Below are positions 1 through 6,797 of a stretch of DNA of 16,199 nt, piece after piece. Below the pieces are notes generated by a model. That model was not told where the DNA came from and made no database searches. It saw only the letters and a program-made list of their open reading frames with translations. Position numbers and translations under genes: made by a program. Source of the stretch: Candidatus Delongbacteria bacterium (lineage in GTDB: Bacteria > Delongbacteria > UBA4055); NCBI GenBank assembly GCA_027858795.1, contig JAQICF010000074.1, positions 1 through 16,199 on the forward strand, read 5' to 3'. The first letter of the stretch is position 1. Each line of letters begins with the position of its first letter.

Positions 1-141
1 CCTGAGATTATTGATGATCTGGTAGTTCTTCAGAAGACTGCTTATGATTGTTTGTATGGGGATAATCCTCCTGATGATCTGGAGAATTCTACTGTTTTTC
101 AAAATTATTTGAAGAATGAGGCTCATGTTGCGATCTTTTGA
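1..141 (+). CDS. C-terminal end of an unidentified protein (5' end outside window)
   Basis: Frame 1 is open from the first base to a TGA at 139-141 and encodes 46 residues beginning PEIIDDLVVLQKTAYDCLYG and ending NEAHVAIF. The piece is acidic, probably helical, and lacks any motif I can assign. The text around TAYDCLYGDNPP faintly resembles the tail of large type II restriction/methyltransferase proteins, but 46 residues are too few to name a family. It reads in the same direction as the downstream defence genes. Coding status is inferred from the open frame and from codon choice like that of the neighbouring genes. Confidence 0.55.
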   Translation, partial: PEIIDDLVVLQKTAYDCLYGDNPPDDLENSTVFQNYLKNEAHVAIF

Positions 142-188
142 AGGGGCAATTTAATTTGGTCGCATCCTGTGCAGTGTGGAAAAGTTTT

Positions 189-210
189 TTCGCTCGGATC
201 AAATAGCGAA
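189..210. repeat. Short inverted repeat downstream of the left-edge gene
   Basis: TTCGCT (189-194) and AGCGAA (205-210) form a 6-bp perfect stem around a 10-nt loop. No T-tract follows on the + strand. On the minus strand the hairpin is followed by an A-run rather than T's, so it is not a convincing intrinsic terminator. It could be a weak terminator, a REP-like hairpin or chance. Confidence 0.3.
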
Positions 211-215
211 CTAAC

Positions 216-254
216 CACTTATCACTTATCACTTATCACTTATCACTTATCACT
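216..254 (+). repeat. Heptamer tandem repeat (CACTTAT)x5.6
   Basis: Five perfect copies of CACTTAT run from 216 to 250 and a sixth partial copy (CACT) ends at 254. The array lies between the left-edge gene and the esterase gene, finishing 20 bp before the ATG and just ahead of an A-run and the Shine-Dalgarno. Because it is in the untranslated leader or promoter spacer, a change in copy number would move upstream promoter elements relative to the gene in 7-nt steps. It shares its 7-nt period with two other repeat groups in this window. Confidence 0.9.
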
Positions 255-274
255 AAAAAAAACAAGGAGATAAA

Positions 275-844
275 ATGCTTATTTATTTACACGGATTCAA
301 TTCATTTACAAGCCAAGAACGAAAGAAATGGTTGAGAGAAAATATTGATAAAGATCTTTATGCTCCTGAATTTGATTGGACTAAAGACGGAGTCAGGGAA
401 GTATGTGAATATTTAGAAGTATTAGTTGAAAATACTGATGATCTTACTCCAACTATTATGGGTAAGTCTCTTGGTGGTTTGATTGCAAAGGGAGTTGCAG
501 CTAACCTTGGTTTGAATCTTATTATGATAAATCCATCTCTTTATCCTGCAGATTCATTGCGTACTGCTGAGAATATTAGAATCGAGCATTATAAATCAGG
601 TAATATATATTTTACTGGAGAGTTTGTTGATAGATTAGAGAGAGAAAAGCCTTCTGGTCATTTTGGTGGTGCTTTAGTTCTTTTGGATGAAGGTGATGAA
701 GTTTTGGATAGTAATGCAACTTTTGAAGAATTGAAAGATCATTACCATGTTATTATGTATCCTGGGGGAAATCATAGATTTCAGCATTGGGAGGAAGCAA
801 AAGATGAAATTAAGAAGATGTGTAACTGGGTTTGTCCTATATAA
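275..844 (+). CDS. YqiA/UPF0227-type alpha/beta-hydrolase (putative esterase)
   Basis: The 189-residue protein has the size and motif order of the YqiA/YcfP (UPF0227) esterase family, a minimal cytosolic alpha/beta-hydrolase fold. It opens with a beta-strand and the oxyanion-loop motif MLIYLHGFNSF (1-11). The nucleophile elbow GKSLGG at 63-68 gives Ser65, an acidic segment LLDEGDEVLD (136-145) supplies the likely catalytic Asp, and GGNHRFQHW (164-172) gives His167. There is no signal peptide. The start is well supported by AAGGAG at 264-269, five bases before the ATG. It is followed 77 bp later by the DUF2779 gene in the same direction. The family hydrolyses short-chain model esters; the natural substrate is unknown. 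Any link to the defence genes downstream is by position only. Confidence 0.85.
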   Translation: MLIYLHGFNSFTSQERKKWLRENIDKDLYAPEFDWTKDGVREVCEYLEVLVENTDDLTPTIMGKSLGGLIAKGVAANLGLNLIMINPSLYPADSLRTAENIRIEHYKSGNIYFTGEFVDRLEREKPSGHFGGALVLLDEGDEVLDSNATFEELKDHYHVIMYPGGNHRFQHWEEAKDEIKKMCNWVCPI

Positions 845-921
845 GAAAGAAAATTATTTCATATTGCTAAAGGAATGATTGAAATATAACTTTTAATATA
901 TTCAAAACGAGGAAAACAAAT

Positions 922-2406
922 ATGTACTTATCAAAATCGCAATTTACAAAGGGTTTGCAATGCGTAAAAGCTCTTTGGCTAAAGAAATATAAGAAAGAAG
1001 TTCTTACTCCACCCGATGCTTCCCAACAGGCAATATTTGATACTGGTAATCGAGTAGGTGATCTAGCTTGTCAGTTATTTCCTGGTGGTAAGGAAATTCC
1101 TTTTGACAGAGAAAATATGAGTTCAATGGCACCTCTCACTCAGAAATATTTGGATGAAGGTGTAAAAGATATTTATGAAGCAACTTTTGAATATGATGGT
1201 ATTTTTGTAATGGTCGATATTCTGCATAAGGGAAAAAATGGCTGGGAAGTTTATGAAGTAAAGAGTTCGACTGAGGTTAAACCGATCTATATCCAGGATG
1301 CTTCGATACAATATTATGCTCTAAAAGGTTGCGGTCTTGATATAAGTAAAGTTTCAGTAGTGCATATAAATAATAAATACATCAGAGGTAATGAGCTTGA
1401 AGTTGATAAGCTTTTTACGATTGCAGATGTTACAGCACAAGCTATTGAATATCAGGAAGAGATACCGGGTATTCTTGAACATTTTGAACATATACTTAAA
1501 GACAGAAATAAAGAACCTGATATTGATATCGGACCTCATTGCAGTAATCCTTATCCATGTGATTGTCAGAACTATTGCTGGAAGCAACAAAAGAACATAC
1601 CAGATTATTCAATCTTTAATATTTCAAGATTAAGTTTGACTAAAAAGTTTGATCTGTACCATAAGGGTATTGTTAAATTTGAAGATATTGTAAATGTCAG
1701 TGGTTTTAACGCTTCACAGAAGGTGCAGATAGAATGCGAACTTGATAATAATACAATTATTAACAAAGGTGAAATCAAGAACTTTGTCAGAAATCTTAAA
1801 TATCCTCTATATCATCTTGATTTTGAAACCTTTCAACAGGCTATTCCTGAATACGAAGGACTTAAACCTTATCAGCAGATACCATCACAGTATTCGATAC
1901 ATATTGAAGACGGAAATGGTAAACTTGATCACATAGAATTCCTTGCTCCTGAAGGTTCAGATCCCAGAAGAGAATTGGCTGAAAGTCTAGTGAAGCACAT
2001 TCCTAAAGATGTTATGTTACTTGCTTACAACAGGTCTTTTGAACGAGGAGTAATAAAATCACTTGCTGAGTTATATCCTGACCTTTCTGTACATCTAACA
2101 GCAATTCAGAAGAATATTAAAGATCTGATGACCCCGTTCCAGAAAAAGCATTACTATTCTCCTTCGATGAAAGGTAGTTACTCGATTAAATGCGTTATGC
2201 CAGCTTTAGTTCCTGAAATGGAGAATGCTTATAATGAACTTGAGGTTGTGCATAATGGGGGTGAGGCTATGAGTGTTTATTCGACATTGCATCTTGTTAA
2301 AGATAAAGCAGAAGTTGAGCGTTTAAGGAAAGGTTTGTTGGAGTATTGTAAGCTAGATACTTTGGCGATGGTTAAGATATTGGAAAAGTTGAGGGAAATA
2401 GTTTAA
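922..2406 (+). CDS. DUF2779 protein: Cas4-like PD-(D/E)XK plus DEDD exonuclease-like domains
   Basis: This 494-residue protein appears to join two nuclease-like modules. The N-terminal half has a PD-(D/E)XK core, with Asp99 in a strand and E112-V-K114 in YEVKSST. Cys14 (GLQC) together with the cluster Cys207/213/215/219 resembles the one-plus-three cysteine layout that binds a 4Fe-4S cluster in Cas4 and AddB nucleases. The C-terminal half (about 293-494) matches DUF2779 and looks like a DnaQ/RNase H-fold 3'-5' exonuclease: DFET (300-303) as motif I, AYNRSFERG (368-376) as motif II, and YCKLDT (475-480) as motif III. Motif II has Asn where classic DEDD enzymes often have Asp, as I recall for this family. 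The start follows a GAGG sequence. A terminator lies directly downstream, so it is probably separate from the restriction cluster. Role in DNA processing or defence is inferred. Confidence 0.78.
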   Translation: MYLSKSQFTKGLQCVKALWLKKYKKEVLTPPDASQQAIFDTGNRVGDLACQLFPGGKEIPFDRENMSSMAPLTQKYLDEGVKDIYEATFEYDGIFVMVDILHKGKNGWEVYEVKSSTEVKPIYIQDASIQYYALKGCGLDISKVSVVHINNKYIRGNELEVDKLFTIADVTAQAIEYQEEIPGILEHFEHILKDRNKEPDIDIGPHCSNPYPCDCQNYCWKQQKNIPDYSIFNISRLSLTKKFDLYHKGIVKFEDIVNVSGFNASQKVQIECELDNNTIINKGEIKNFVRNLKYPLYHLDFETFQQAIPEYEGLKPYQQIPSQYSIHIEDGNGKLDHIEFLAPEGSDPRRELAESLVKHIPKDVMLLAYNRSFERGVIKSLAELYPDLSVHLTAIQKNIKDLMTPFQKKHYYSPSMKGSYSIKCVMPALVPEMENAYNELEVVHNGGEAMSVYSTLHLVKDKAEVERLRKGLLEYCKLDTLAMVKILEKLREIV

Positions 2407-2435
2407 GAAACCCCAATCGAAGCCACAATTCGTCT

Positions 2436-2467
2436 CCCTGAATTTATTTCAGGGTCTCTTTTTTTAA
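2436..2467 (+). terminator. Intrinsic terminator after the DUF2779 gene
   Basis: CCCTGAA (2436-2442) pairs with TTCAGGG (2448-2454) to form a 7-bp GC-containing stem with a 5-nt loop, followed by TCTC and a run of seven T's. It lies 30 bp after the stop codon and 40 bp before the next ATG. This is a clear rho-independent terminator on the + strand and separates the DUF2779 transcript from the small gene that follows. Confidence 0.85.
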
Positions 2468-2507
2468 GAGTACATAATTCTTACTTAACTTCAACAACGG
2501 AGTTATC

Positions 2508-2816
2508 ATGCTACAAATTATAGAAAACAATGAAGATTGGTTCGATATCTCAGAGACTGTAATTGAATTAAAATGGAGGTTTATATCAACTGAAAATTTT
2601 AATGATGTAAAACTTGAATTTCGAACCTGTTGTGATACTTTCATATTAGGTTACTGGTTTGATTTCGAAGATCGAAAAAGATTTAAAATTGTTTGTAGAT
2701 TGGAGAATAAACAAGGTATGGGTTCACCTTTTCAAGGTATTCTTAGAGAATTTAAAGATGTAGGATTGGAGGAATTTATTCTTGAATATGTAGATGAAAT
2801 AGAAATTAAGAAGTGA
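2508..2816 (+). CDS. Hypothetical 102-aa protein
   Basis: I do not recognise this family. The 102-residue product is acidic and soluble, without a signal peptide or membrane segment. The sequence suggests alternating beta-strands: an aromatic-rich middle (FILGYWFDFEDRKRF, about 45-59), two cysteines in EFRTCCDTF, then a helical acidic C-terminus. A purine-rich GGAG lies about 7 nt before the ATG at 2508. It has its own strong terminator just downstream and another terminator upstream, so it behaves as a single-gene unit between the DUF2779 gene and hsdM. Small proteins of this size and look occur as immunity proteins or phage-derived accessories, but nothing in the sequence proves either. Coding status is supported by the Shine-Dalgarno and flanking terminators. 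Confidence 0.7.
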   Translation: MLQIIENNEDWFDISETVIELKWRFISTENFNDVKLEFRTCCDTFILGYWFDFEDRKRFKIVCRLENKQGMGSPFQGILREFKDVGLEEFILEYVDEIEIKK

Positions 2817-2830
2817 AGTGATCTTTTTCA

Positions 2831-2856
2831 AGGGGAGGGAATACCTCCCTTTTTTA
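2831..2856 (+). terminator. Intrinsic terminator after the 102-aa gene
   Basis: GGGAGG (2833-2838) pairs with CCTCCC (2844-2849) around a 5-nt loop, and the stem can extend outward with G-T and A-T pairs. Six to seven T's follow. It lies 15 bp after the stop codon at 2816. It insulates the upstream genes from the hsdM promoter region. Confidence 0.85.
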
Positions 2857-2906
2857 AAATATTAAATTGCTAAAAAGTAATACAGCTAATATATTCTTAA
2901 GGTTAA

Positions 2907-2923
2907 TGCTTACTTCGTAAGTG
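2907..2923. promoter_or_regulatory. Palindrome in the hsdM leader (possible operator)
   Basis: CTTAC (2909-2913) and GTAAG (2917-2921) form an inverted repeat around TTC, extendable by two G-T pairs, and a T-run follows at about 2931-2936. It sits 45-60 bp before the hsdM ATG, in the only intergenic space (2857-2967) available for the promoter of the restriction cluster. It could be a regulator-binding site or a leader hairpin that attenuates transcription. No confident -35/-10 pair was found, so this is a weak inference. Confidence 0.3.
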
Positions 2924-2967
2924 AATATACTTTTTTGAAGAAATTAAATATTAAGGAAACACAATAA

Positions 2968-4530
2968 ATGACAAACGAACAGATTAAAAAACTTGAAACG
3001 GAACTTTGGGGTGCGGCGGATAATCTGCGTGCTAATTCTAAGCTGACTGCAGCTGAATATAAAGATCCCGTTCTGGGTTTGATACTTTTACGATATGCTC
3101 AAAACAGATTTGACGAAACTAAGATTGTTATTGAAAAAGATTTACAGATAAATCCTAGAACAGGTCAGAAAAGAGAATTGAAAAAGGATGACTTCCTTGC
3201 TGCTGGAGCTATGTATCTGCAGAATAAATCTCAATATGATTATTTGGCTAACTTGCCAGAAGGTGCTGATATTTCAGAAGTGGTAAATAACGCTATGCGT
3301 CTTATTGAATCTGATTATGCAGATCTTGAAGGTGTACTTCCAAAGAATTATCAAGAGTTTGATTCTGATCTTCTGCGTTCTCTGATTAGAGTTTTCAATA
3401 AAGAAGCAGTTAAGAGTATTACAGGTGATGCTTTCGGCAGAATTTATGAATTCTTCTTAATGAAATTTTCCATGAGTGGTGCAGGTGCGCAGGAAGGGGG
3501 AGAATTCTTTACTCCACCATCTTTGGTTCAGCTTATAGTAAACTTTATTCAACCTGATCACGGAATTATACACGATCCTGCCTGTGGTTCAGGTGGTATG
3601 TTCGTTCAAACCGGTCATTTCATCAAAGATAATACAGACAAACAGGTAAATGAAGCTATTACCGTCTATGGTACAGAACTAAAATCAAACAATGTCCGTC
3701 TGGCAAAAATGAATCTTGCAATCCACGGAATAGAAGGTAAGATAATTGAGGATAATTCTTTTTACTCAGACCCTCACAGACTTGTAGGTAAATGTGATTT
3801 TGTAATGGCTAATCCTCCGTTCAATGTAAAGCAGATCGATAAAAATAAAGATTATGTAAAAGAAGACCCAAGATTACCTTTCGGACTGCCTAAATCCGAC
3901 AATGGTAACTATATGTGGATCCAATATTTTCATTCATACTTAAATGAGAATGGTCGTGCAGGTTTTGTAATGGCAAGTTCGGCTACGGATGCAGGTCATA
4001 GTGAAAAACTTATCCGTGAAAAGCTGATAAAGTCCGGTGAAGTTGATGTCATCGTTTCTGTAAGTAATAATTTCTTTTATACACGCTCTCTGCCTTGTCA
4101 TTTGTGGTTTTTAGATAAAGGTAAACCCAAAAAGAATAAGAATAAAATACTCATGATAGATGCCCGTAACACTTTCCGTAAAGTTTCGACTACTATAAAT
4201 GACTTTTCACCTGATCAGTTACAAGGTTTAACTTCAATTGTAAAAGCATATAGAGGTGAAGATGTTGACTTTGGATCGAATGAATGGTTGAAAGAACAAT
4301 TCCCTGAAGGAAAGTATCAGGATGTGGAAGGACTTTGTAAGATCGTTGAACTTGGAGAGGTAGAGGAGAATGATTTTTCGCTGACTCCGGGTAGATATGT
4401 AGGCTACAGCATAGAGATAGATGAAGATTTTGACTATAAAGGGCGAATGACTGAAATACATGAGGAATTGGGTACACTTAATGATGAAGCAAATGTATTG
4501 ATGAAACAGATTCAGAGTGTGAAGCTATGA
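2968..4530 (+). CDS. hsdM: Type I restriction-modification DNA methyltransferase subunit HsdM
   Basis: The 520-residue HsdM is the full usual length. With HsdS it forms the M2S methyltransferase that transfers a methyl group from SAM to N6 of adenine in an asymmetric bipartite site, and it is the core of the R2M2S restriction complex. The N-terminal helical domain (about 1-145) is followed by the N6-adenine methylase domain. EFFTPP lies at 179-184, the SAM-binding motif I DPACGSGG at 203-210, and the catalytic motif IV NPPF at 282-285. The start is supported by an AAGGA upstream of the ATG. The gene ends in a 4-bp ATGA overlap with hsdS, which indicates translational coupling. Transcription probably starts in the 110-bp leader. 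All catalytic motifs seen are intact, so it should be active. Confidence 0.96.
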   Translation: MTNEQIKKLETELWGAADNLRANSKLTAAEYKDPVLGLILLRYAQNRFDETKIVIEKDLQINPRTGQKRELKKDDFLAAGAMYLQNKSQYDYLANLPEGADISEVVNNAMRLIESDYADLEGVLPKNYQEFDSDLLRSLIRVFNKEAVKSITGDAFGRIYEFFLMKFSMSGAGAQEGGEFFTPPSLVQLIVNFIQPDHGIIHDPACGSGGMFVQTGHFIKDNTDKQVNEAITVYGTELKSNNVRLAKMNLAIHGIEGKIIEDNSFYSDPHRLVGKCDFVMANPPFNVKQIDKNKDYVKEDPRLPFGLPKSDNGNYMWIQYFHSYLNENGRAGFVMASSATDAGHSEKLIREKLIKSGEVDVIVSVSNNFFYTRSLPCHLWFLDKGKPKKNKNKILMIDARNTFRKVSTTINDFSPDQLQGLTSIVKAYRGEDVDFGSNEWLKEQFPEGKYQDVEGLCKIVELGEVEENDFSLTPGRYVGYSIEIDEDFDYKGRMTEIHEELGTLNDEANVLMKQIQSVKL

Positions 4531-5744
4531 GAAATGGATGGAAAGAATATAGTTTGAAAGGTTTAGGTTTTGTTGGTAGAGGTAAATCAAGGCATAGACC
4601 AAGAAATGCAGATTTTTTATATGGCAATAAATATCCTTTTATTCAAACAGCTGATGTGAAATCAGCAAATTACAGAATATTGAATTACTCTCAAATGTAT
4701 TCTGAAGAAGGACTAAAGCAAAGTAAGTTATGGCCAATTGATACTTTATGTGTAACAATAGCAGCAAATATAGCTGATTCAGCACTACTTGGATTTGAAG
4801 CATGTTTTCCAGATAGCGTAATAGGTTTTATTGCAGATGATAATATATCAGATGTCAGATTTGTAAAATATCTATTTGATATACTACAAGTAAAGATTAA
4901 ACAGATATCACAAGGAGCAGCTCAAGATAATTTAAGTTTAGAAAAGTTAGAAGGTATTAAATTTGAAGTTCCACCACTACCAACTCAACGCAAAATAGCT
5001 TCGATTCTTTCTGCGTATGACGATCTGATCGAGAACAATCTTAAGCGAATCAAACTTCTCGAAGAAATGGCTCAGAAGACTTATGAAGAATGGTTCGTAA
5101 AGTTCCGAATTGATGGGAAGCAATTAGCGATTGATAAAGAAACCGGTTTGCCTGATGGTTGGGAGATGGTGAAGATGAGTGATTTTGGAAAAGTAATTAC
5201 AGGTAAAACTCCTTCAACAATTAAACCAGAATATTATGGTGGTAATATACCTTTTATAAAAACTCCAAGCATGTCAGGTTTCCCATATGTATTAGAAACA
5301 GCGGAATATCTAACTGAATCAGGTGCTAATAGTCAGAAAAACAAGTATTTACCTAAAAATACTTTGGTAGTAAGTTGTATTGGAACAGCTGGCACATATG
5401 CTCTAGTTGGGAGAGAATCTCAAACAAATCAACAAATAAATGCTATTAAATTCAAAAAAGATTTTTATACTTTCTATCTTTATGGATATTCTAAGAATTT
5501 TAAAAATTTATTAGATGCACTTGGCAGTAATGGTGCAACAATGACAAATGTAAATAAGACAAAATTTGAAAATATAAAAATGATTATGCCAGAAGAAGAT
5601 ATTTTAAAATCATTTCATAAAAAAGTATCAGTTAATTTTGAAATAATATTTAAGCTACAGAGTCAAAATCAAAAATTAAAAGAAGCTCGTGATATATTAT
5701 TACCTCGTTTAATGACAGGTATGATAGATGTAGAGAAAATGTAA
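4527..5744 (+). CDS. hsdS: Type I restriction-modification specificity subunit HsdS
   Basis: The 405-residue HsdS chooses the DNA target for the methylase and nuclease subunits. It has the normal two-part layout. Target-recognition domain 1 spans about residues 1-148. A conserved helical spacer at about 149-200 contains PPLPTQRKIASILSAYDDLI and EEWFVKFR. Target-recognition domain 2 runs from GLPDGWEMVKMSDFG (207) to about 375, and the C-terminal helix includes LLPRLMTGMID. Each recognition domain reads one half of the split target; the sequence recognised cannot be told from the protein alone. The ATG overlaps the hsdM stop (ATGA). The recognition domains are visibly more AT-rich than the central spacer, consistent with domain exchange between hsdS alleles. 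No truncation is seen. Confidence 0.95.
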   Translation: MRNGWKEYSLKGLGFVGRGKSRHRPRNADFLYGNKYPFIQTADVKSANYRILNYSQMYSEEGLKQSKLWPIDTLCVTIAANIADSALLGFEACFPDSVIGFIADDNISDVRFVKYLFDILQVKIKQISQGAAQDNLSLEKLEGIKFEVPPLPTQRKIASILSAYDDLIENNLKRIKLLEEMAQKTYEEWFVKFRIDGKQLAIDKETGLPDGWEMVKMSDFGKVITGKTPSTIKPEYYGGNIPFIKTPSMSGFPYVLETAEYLTESGANSQKNKYLPKNTLVVSCIGTAGTYALVGRESQTNQQINAIKFKKDFYTFYLYGYSKNFKNLLDALGSNGATMTNVNKTKFENIKMIMPEEDILKSFHKKVSVNFEIIFKLQSQNQKLKEARDILLPRLMTGMIDVEKM

Positions 5745-5760
5745 AAAAAGGAATAGTAAG

Positions 5761-6759
5761 ATGGAAAAGCAAATAGTAAACAGATATACAGATGCTGAAT
5801 TAAAAGATTTGTTGATTGAGAAAGGAATCAAAGAGGAAGAATGTCATTTCTTCATGAAACATTATGAAATAGCATTTAATGATTTCTCTACAGAGCAGTA
5901 TGAAAGTATTGAGGAAAAAGAAGAAATGGCAGGGAAACCATTTAAAGATATTGTACTCGACTTTGTTTTTAATCATTGCTTGAAACCATTTAATAAACAG
6001 ATTAAACTAGGACATAGTAAAGAATGGGTTTTTAAATATATTGATAAAAATTACAGTAGCGAGGATATTAGAGCTTTTCTTGATATTTATAAGTATTTTC
6101 TAGGGATAGATAAAGAATTAGCTATGAAAGAATTAAAAGTTTATTGTAAAAATTATAATAATGATGAGAAATTTCTTGAATATCTTTTAAAGCAATTCTC
6201 TGAAGGTGAATATGAGCCATATCAATTTGGCAAAGCGGACAAGTATAGCAAAGTTTATAAAGAGCAAATTGAAAAAGGAAAACCTCAATTATATTCTGAT
6301 AAGTATGCAGATTTTGCAGCTAATGCCAAAAGTCCGATTGAGTGTCATATATATGCTAAGATATGCGAGAAACTAATAATGAAAGGAAAATCTGAAAGTC
6401 ATGCTGAATATTTCGCATGGATATATTTTGAAAATATTGGTAAAGACTTACATTTATACTCAGCAGAAGGCAGTATTACTGGATGTTTTGTAGAAAATGA
6501 CCGTGATGATGATGATTTTAATCCTGAAGGGATGAAAAATTATTTTTACCAGAATGCAGTAGCTGAAGTTTATGCATCGAATTATACTTTAAAGAATAGA
6601 ATAGAAAATGGTCAGAAGTTTATTGAGAAATATAAAGGTAATTACTTTGGTATTCATTCTAAAAATGAGAGAGAAAACAACGGGAAAAGTGAAGAACAAT
6701 TGCATGAATTGGCATTGAAAGAAACCTTAGATGAATTTCAGAAGTTGGGTTATAAATAA
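5761..6759 (+). CDS. Unknown 332-aa protein between hsdS and mcrB
   Basis: I cannot assign a family. The 332-residue product is soluble, charged and almost entirely helical by appearance, with no signal peptide, membrane helix, Walker motif or nuclease motif I can see. Two segments have a weakly similar pattern, GHSKEWVFKYIDKN (about 87-100) and GKSESHAEYFAWIYFEN (about 211-227), suggesting helical repeats. A stretch NDRDDDDF near residues 248-255 is strongly acidic. It starts 16 bp after hsdS with AAAGGA before the ATG and ends 38 bp before mcrB. It is thus embedded in the restriction operon and probably co-expressed. Possible roles are a restriction accessory, an inhibitor mimicking DNA, a regulator, or an independent defence gene. 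The context is solid; any function is speculation. Confidence 0.8.
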   Translation: MEKQIVNRYTDAELKDLLIEKGIKEEECHFFMKHYEIAFNDFSTEQYESIEEKEEMAGKPFKDIVLDFVFNHCLKPFNKQIKLGHSKEWVFKYIDKNYSSEDIRAFLDIYKYFLGIDKELAMKELKVYCKNYNNDEKFLEYLLKQFSEGEYEPYQFGKADKYSKVYKEQIEKGKPQLYSDKYADFAANAKSPIECHIYAKICEKLIMKGKSESHAEYFAWIYFENIGKDLHLYSAEGSITGCFVENDRDDDDFNPEGMKNYFYQNAVAEVYASNYTLKNRIENGQKFIEKYKGNYFGIHSKNERENNGKSEEQLHELALKETLDEFQKLGYK

Positions 6760-6797
6760 TCGAGTAAGATAAAAGAGAAATGTAAAGGAGAAGAAAG

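Noticed and set aside
216..254. CRISPR-like array
   Set aside because: The units are 7 nt with no spacers. It is a simple tandem repeat.
1123..1936. Several 60-80 aa ORFs on both strands inside the DUF2779 gene
   Set aside because: They overlap a gene with strong motifs throughout, lack Shine-Dalgarno sequences, and have compositions expected of shadow frames.
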